A stretch of DNA of 5,849 nucleotides from Pseudomonadota bacterium (GTDB taxonomy: Bacteria; Desulfobacterota; BSN033; WVXP01; G020346125), in the NCBI GenBank assembly GCA_030608745.1, contig JAUWDQ010000163.1, forward strand, positions 1 to 5,849. The letters are read 5' to 3'. The notes under the pieces were generated by a model. It did no database searches and had not been told where the DNA came from. It saw only the letters and a program-made list of their open reading frames with translations. The position numbers were made by a program, and so were the translations under genes. Shown here piece by piece: positions 5,599 through 5,849 of this stretch (position 1 is its first letter; the number at the start of each line of letters is the position of its first letter).

Positions 5599-5849
5599 GA
5601 GATTAGGATCCTGCTCTCCATGATCAATGTGCCTATTTTACCCCGAAACCCCAAAGAGGTTCAATAACATTCTGTTTGCGGTCTCCCGAGTTTCTGGAGA
5701 ACACCGGAGAAACAAAGTGCAAAACAATCTTGCCCTCCTACATCGGCCCATATGAAGCGCTAACATTGACGGCTTCGTAAAAAGTCCATCTGCTGCGTTC
5801 CGCTTCATCCCCTGCCCTGTTAAATTGAAGGCAGCCATATCAAGAGATA
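5599..5849. other. Right-edge intergenic DNA with no supported gene
   Basis: Between the tRNA promoter and the window end I find no coding region with a credible start and protein character. It contains a 6-bp inverted repeat GTTTCT/AGAAAC (5690-5695 and 5708-5713) without a U-run, and the partial dispersed repeat at 5766-5811. An open frame on the minus strand at 5638-5838 runs through that repeat and encodes a cysteine- and arginine-rich sequence with no recognisable domain, so I treat it as non-coding. Confidence 0.5.
5766..5811. repeat. Partial dispersed repeat (TTGACGGCTTCGTAAAAAGTCC type)
   Basis: The stretch from TTGACGGCTTCG through AAAAAGTCCATC to CTGCTGCGTTCCGCTTCATCC matches, from memory, a repeat found many times in intergenic DNA of deltaproteobacteria. 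In full copies, as I recall, a complementary GGACTTTTTACGAAG arm closes the element into a long hairpin. No second arm is visible in the 38 bases left after it, so this is either a half copy or one cut by the window edge. Within this window it occurs once. Confidence 0.45.

Noticed and set aside
5638..5838. A 66-codon minus-strand frame at the right edge.
   Set aside because: Part of it is a translation of the dispersed repeat (DGLFTKPS) and the rest is Cys/Arg-rich with no family resemblance; such frames commonly arise from this repeat.
1..5849. CRISPR array, insertion sequence, integrase or phage genes.
   Set aside because: No regularly spaced repeats, transposase motifs or integrase-like frames are visible; although a tRNA gene is present, no duplicated 3' end marking an attachment site is seen in the window.

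Overview
The window looks like chromosomal DNA of a Gram-negative bacterium, most likely from the Deltaproteobacteria/Desulfobacterota or a related lineage. The reasons are a zinc-cysteine type GatB, an LPS-core (Kdo) kinase homologue that implies an outer membrane, and at the right edge a dispersed sequence (GACGGCTTCGTAAAAAGTCC...) that I remember from deltaproteobacterial genomes. The lineage is an inference; no marker here fixes it.

Layout. Bases 1-1080 (minus) hold the N-terminal 360 codons of gatB, the tRNA-dependent amidotransferase subunit B, running off the left edge. Bases 1081-1564 are a divergent non-coding region with weak promoter candidates for both flanks, a 10-bp palindrome, a 15-codon mini-ORF and a 9-bp inverted repeat that could fold in the leader of the next gene. 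Bases 1565-3673 (plus) encode the main item: one 702-residue protein that joins a sugar-phosphate-type nucleotidyltransferase, a membrane CDP-alcohol phosphotransferase with a perfect signature, and a HAD-family phosphatase with all four motifs. The first two domains match the IPCT/DIPPS pair that makes di-myo-inositol phosphate phosphate. The third is the kind of enzyme needed for the last dephosphorylation. Nine bases later, 3683-4594 (plus) encodes a KdkA/WaaP-like LPS kinase. It is overlapped tail to tail by 10 bp by 4585-5217 (minus), a small alpha/beta hydrolase. Upstream of the hydrolase is a possible 51-codon ORF whose stop overlaps the hydrolase Shine-Dalgarno, then a tRNA-Arg(CCG) gene (5474-5547, minus) with a plausible promoter. 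The last 250 bases hold no gene I can support, only the partial dispersed repeat.

How the parts fit. gatB and the tRNA are housekeeping. The fusion gene and the kinase form a probable two-gene unit for making and phosphorylating a polar-headgroup compound, either a soluble inositol phosphodiester solute or an envelope lipid or glycan. Most of the fusion gene is AT-rich (about 27-38% G+C in four hand-counted 60-base samples) while its 5' end and the kinase reach 57-60%, so it may have a separate evolutionary origin. The substrate cannot be read from sequence.
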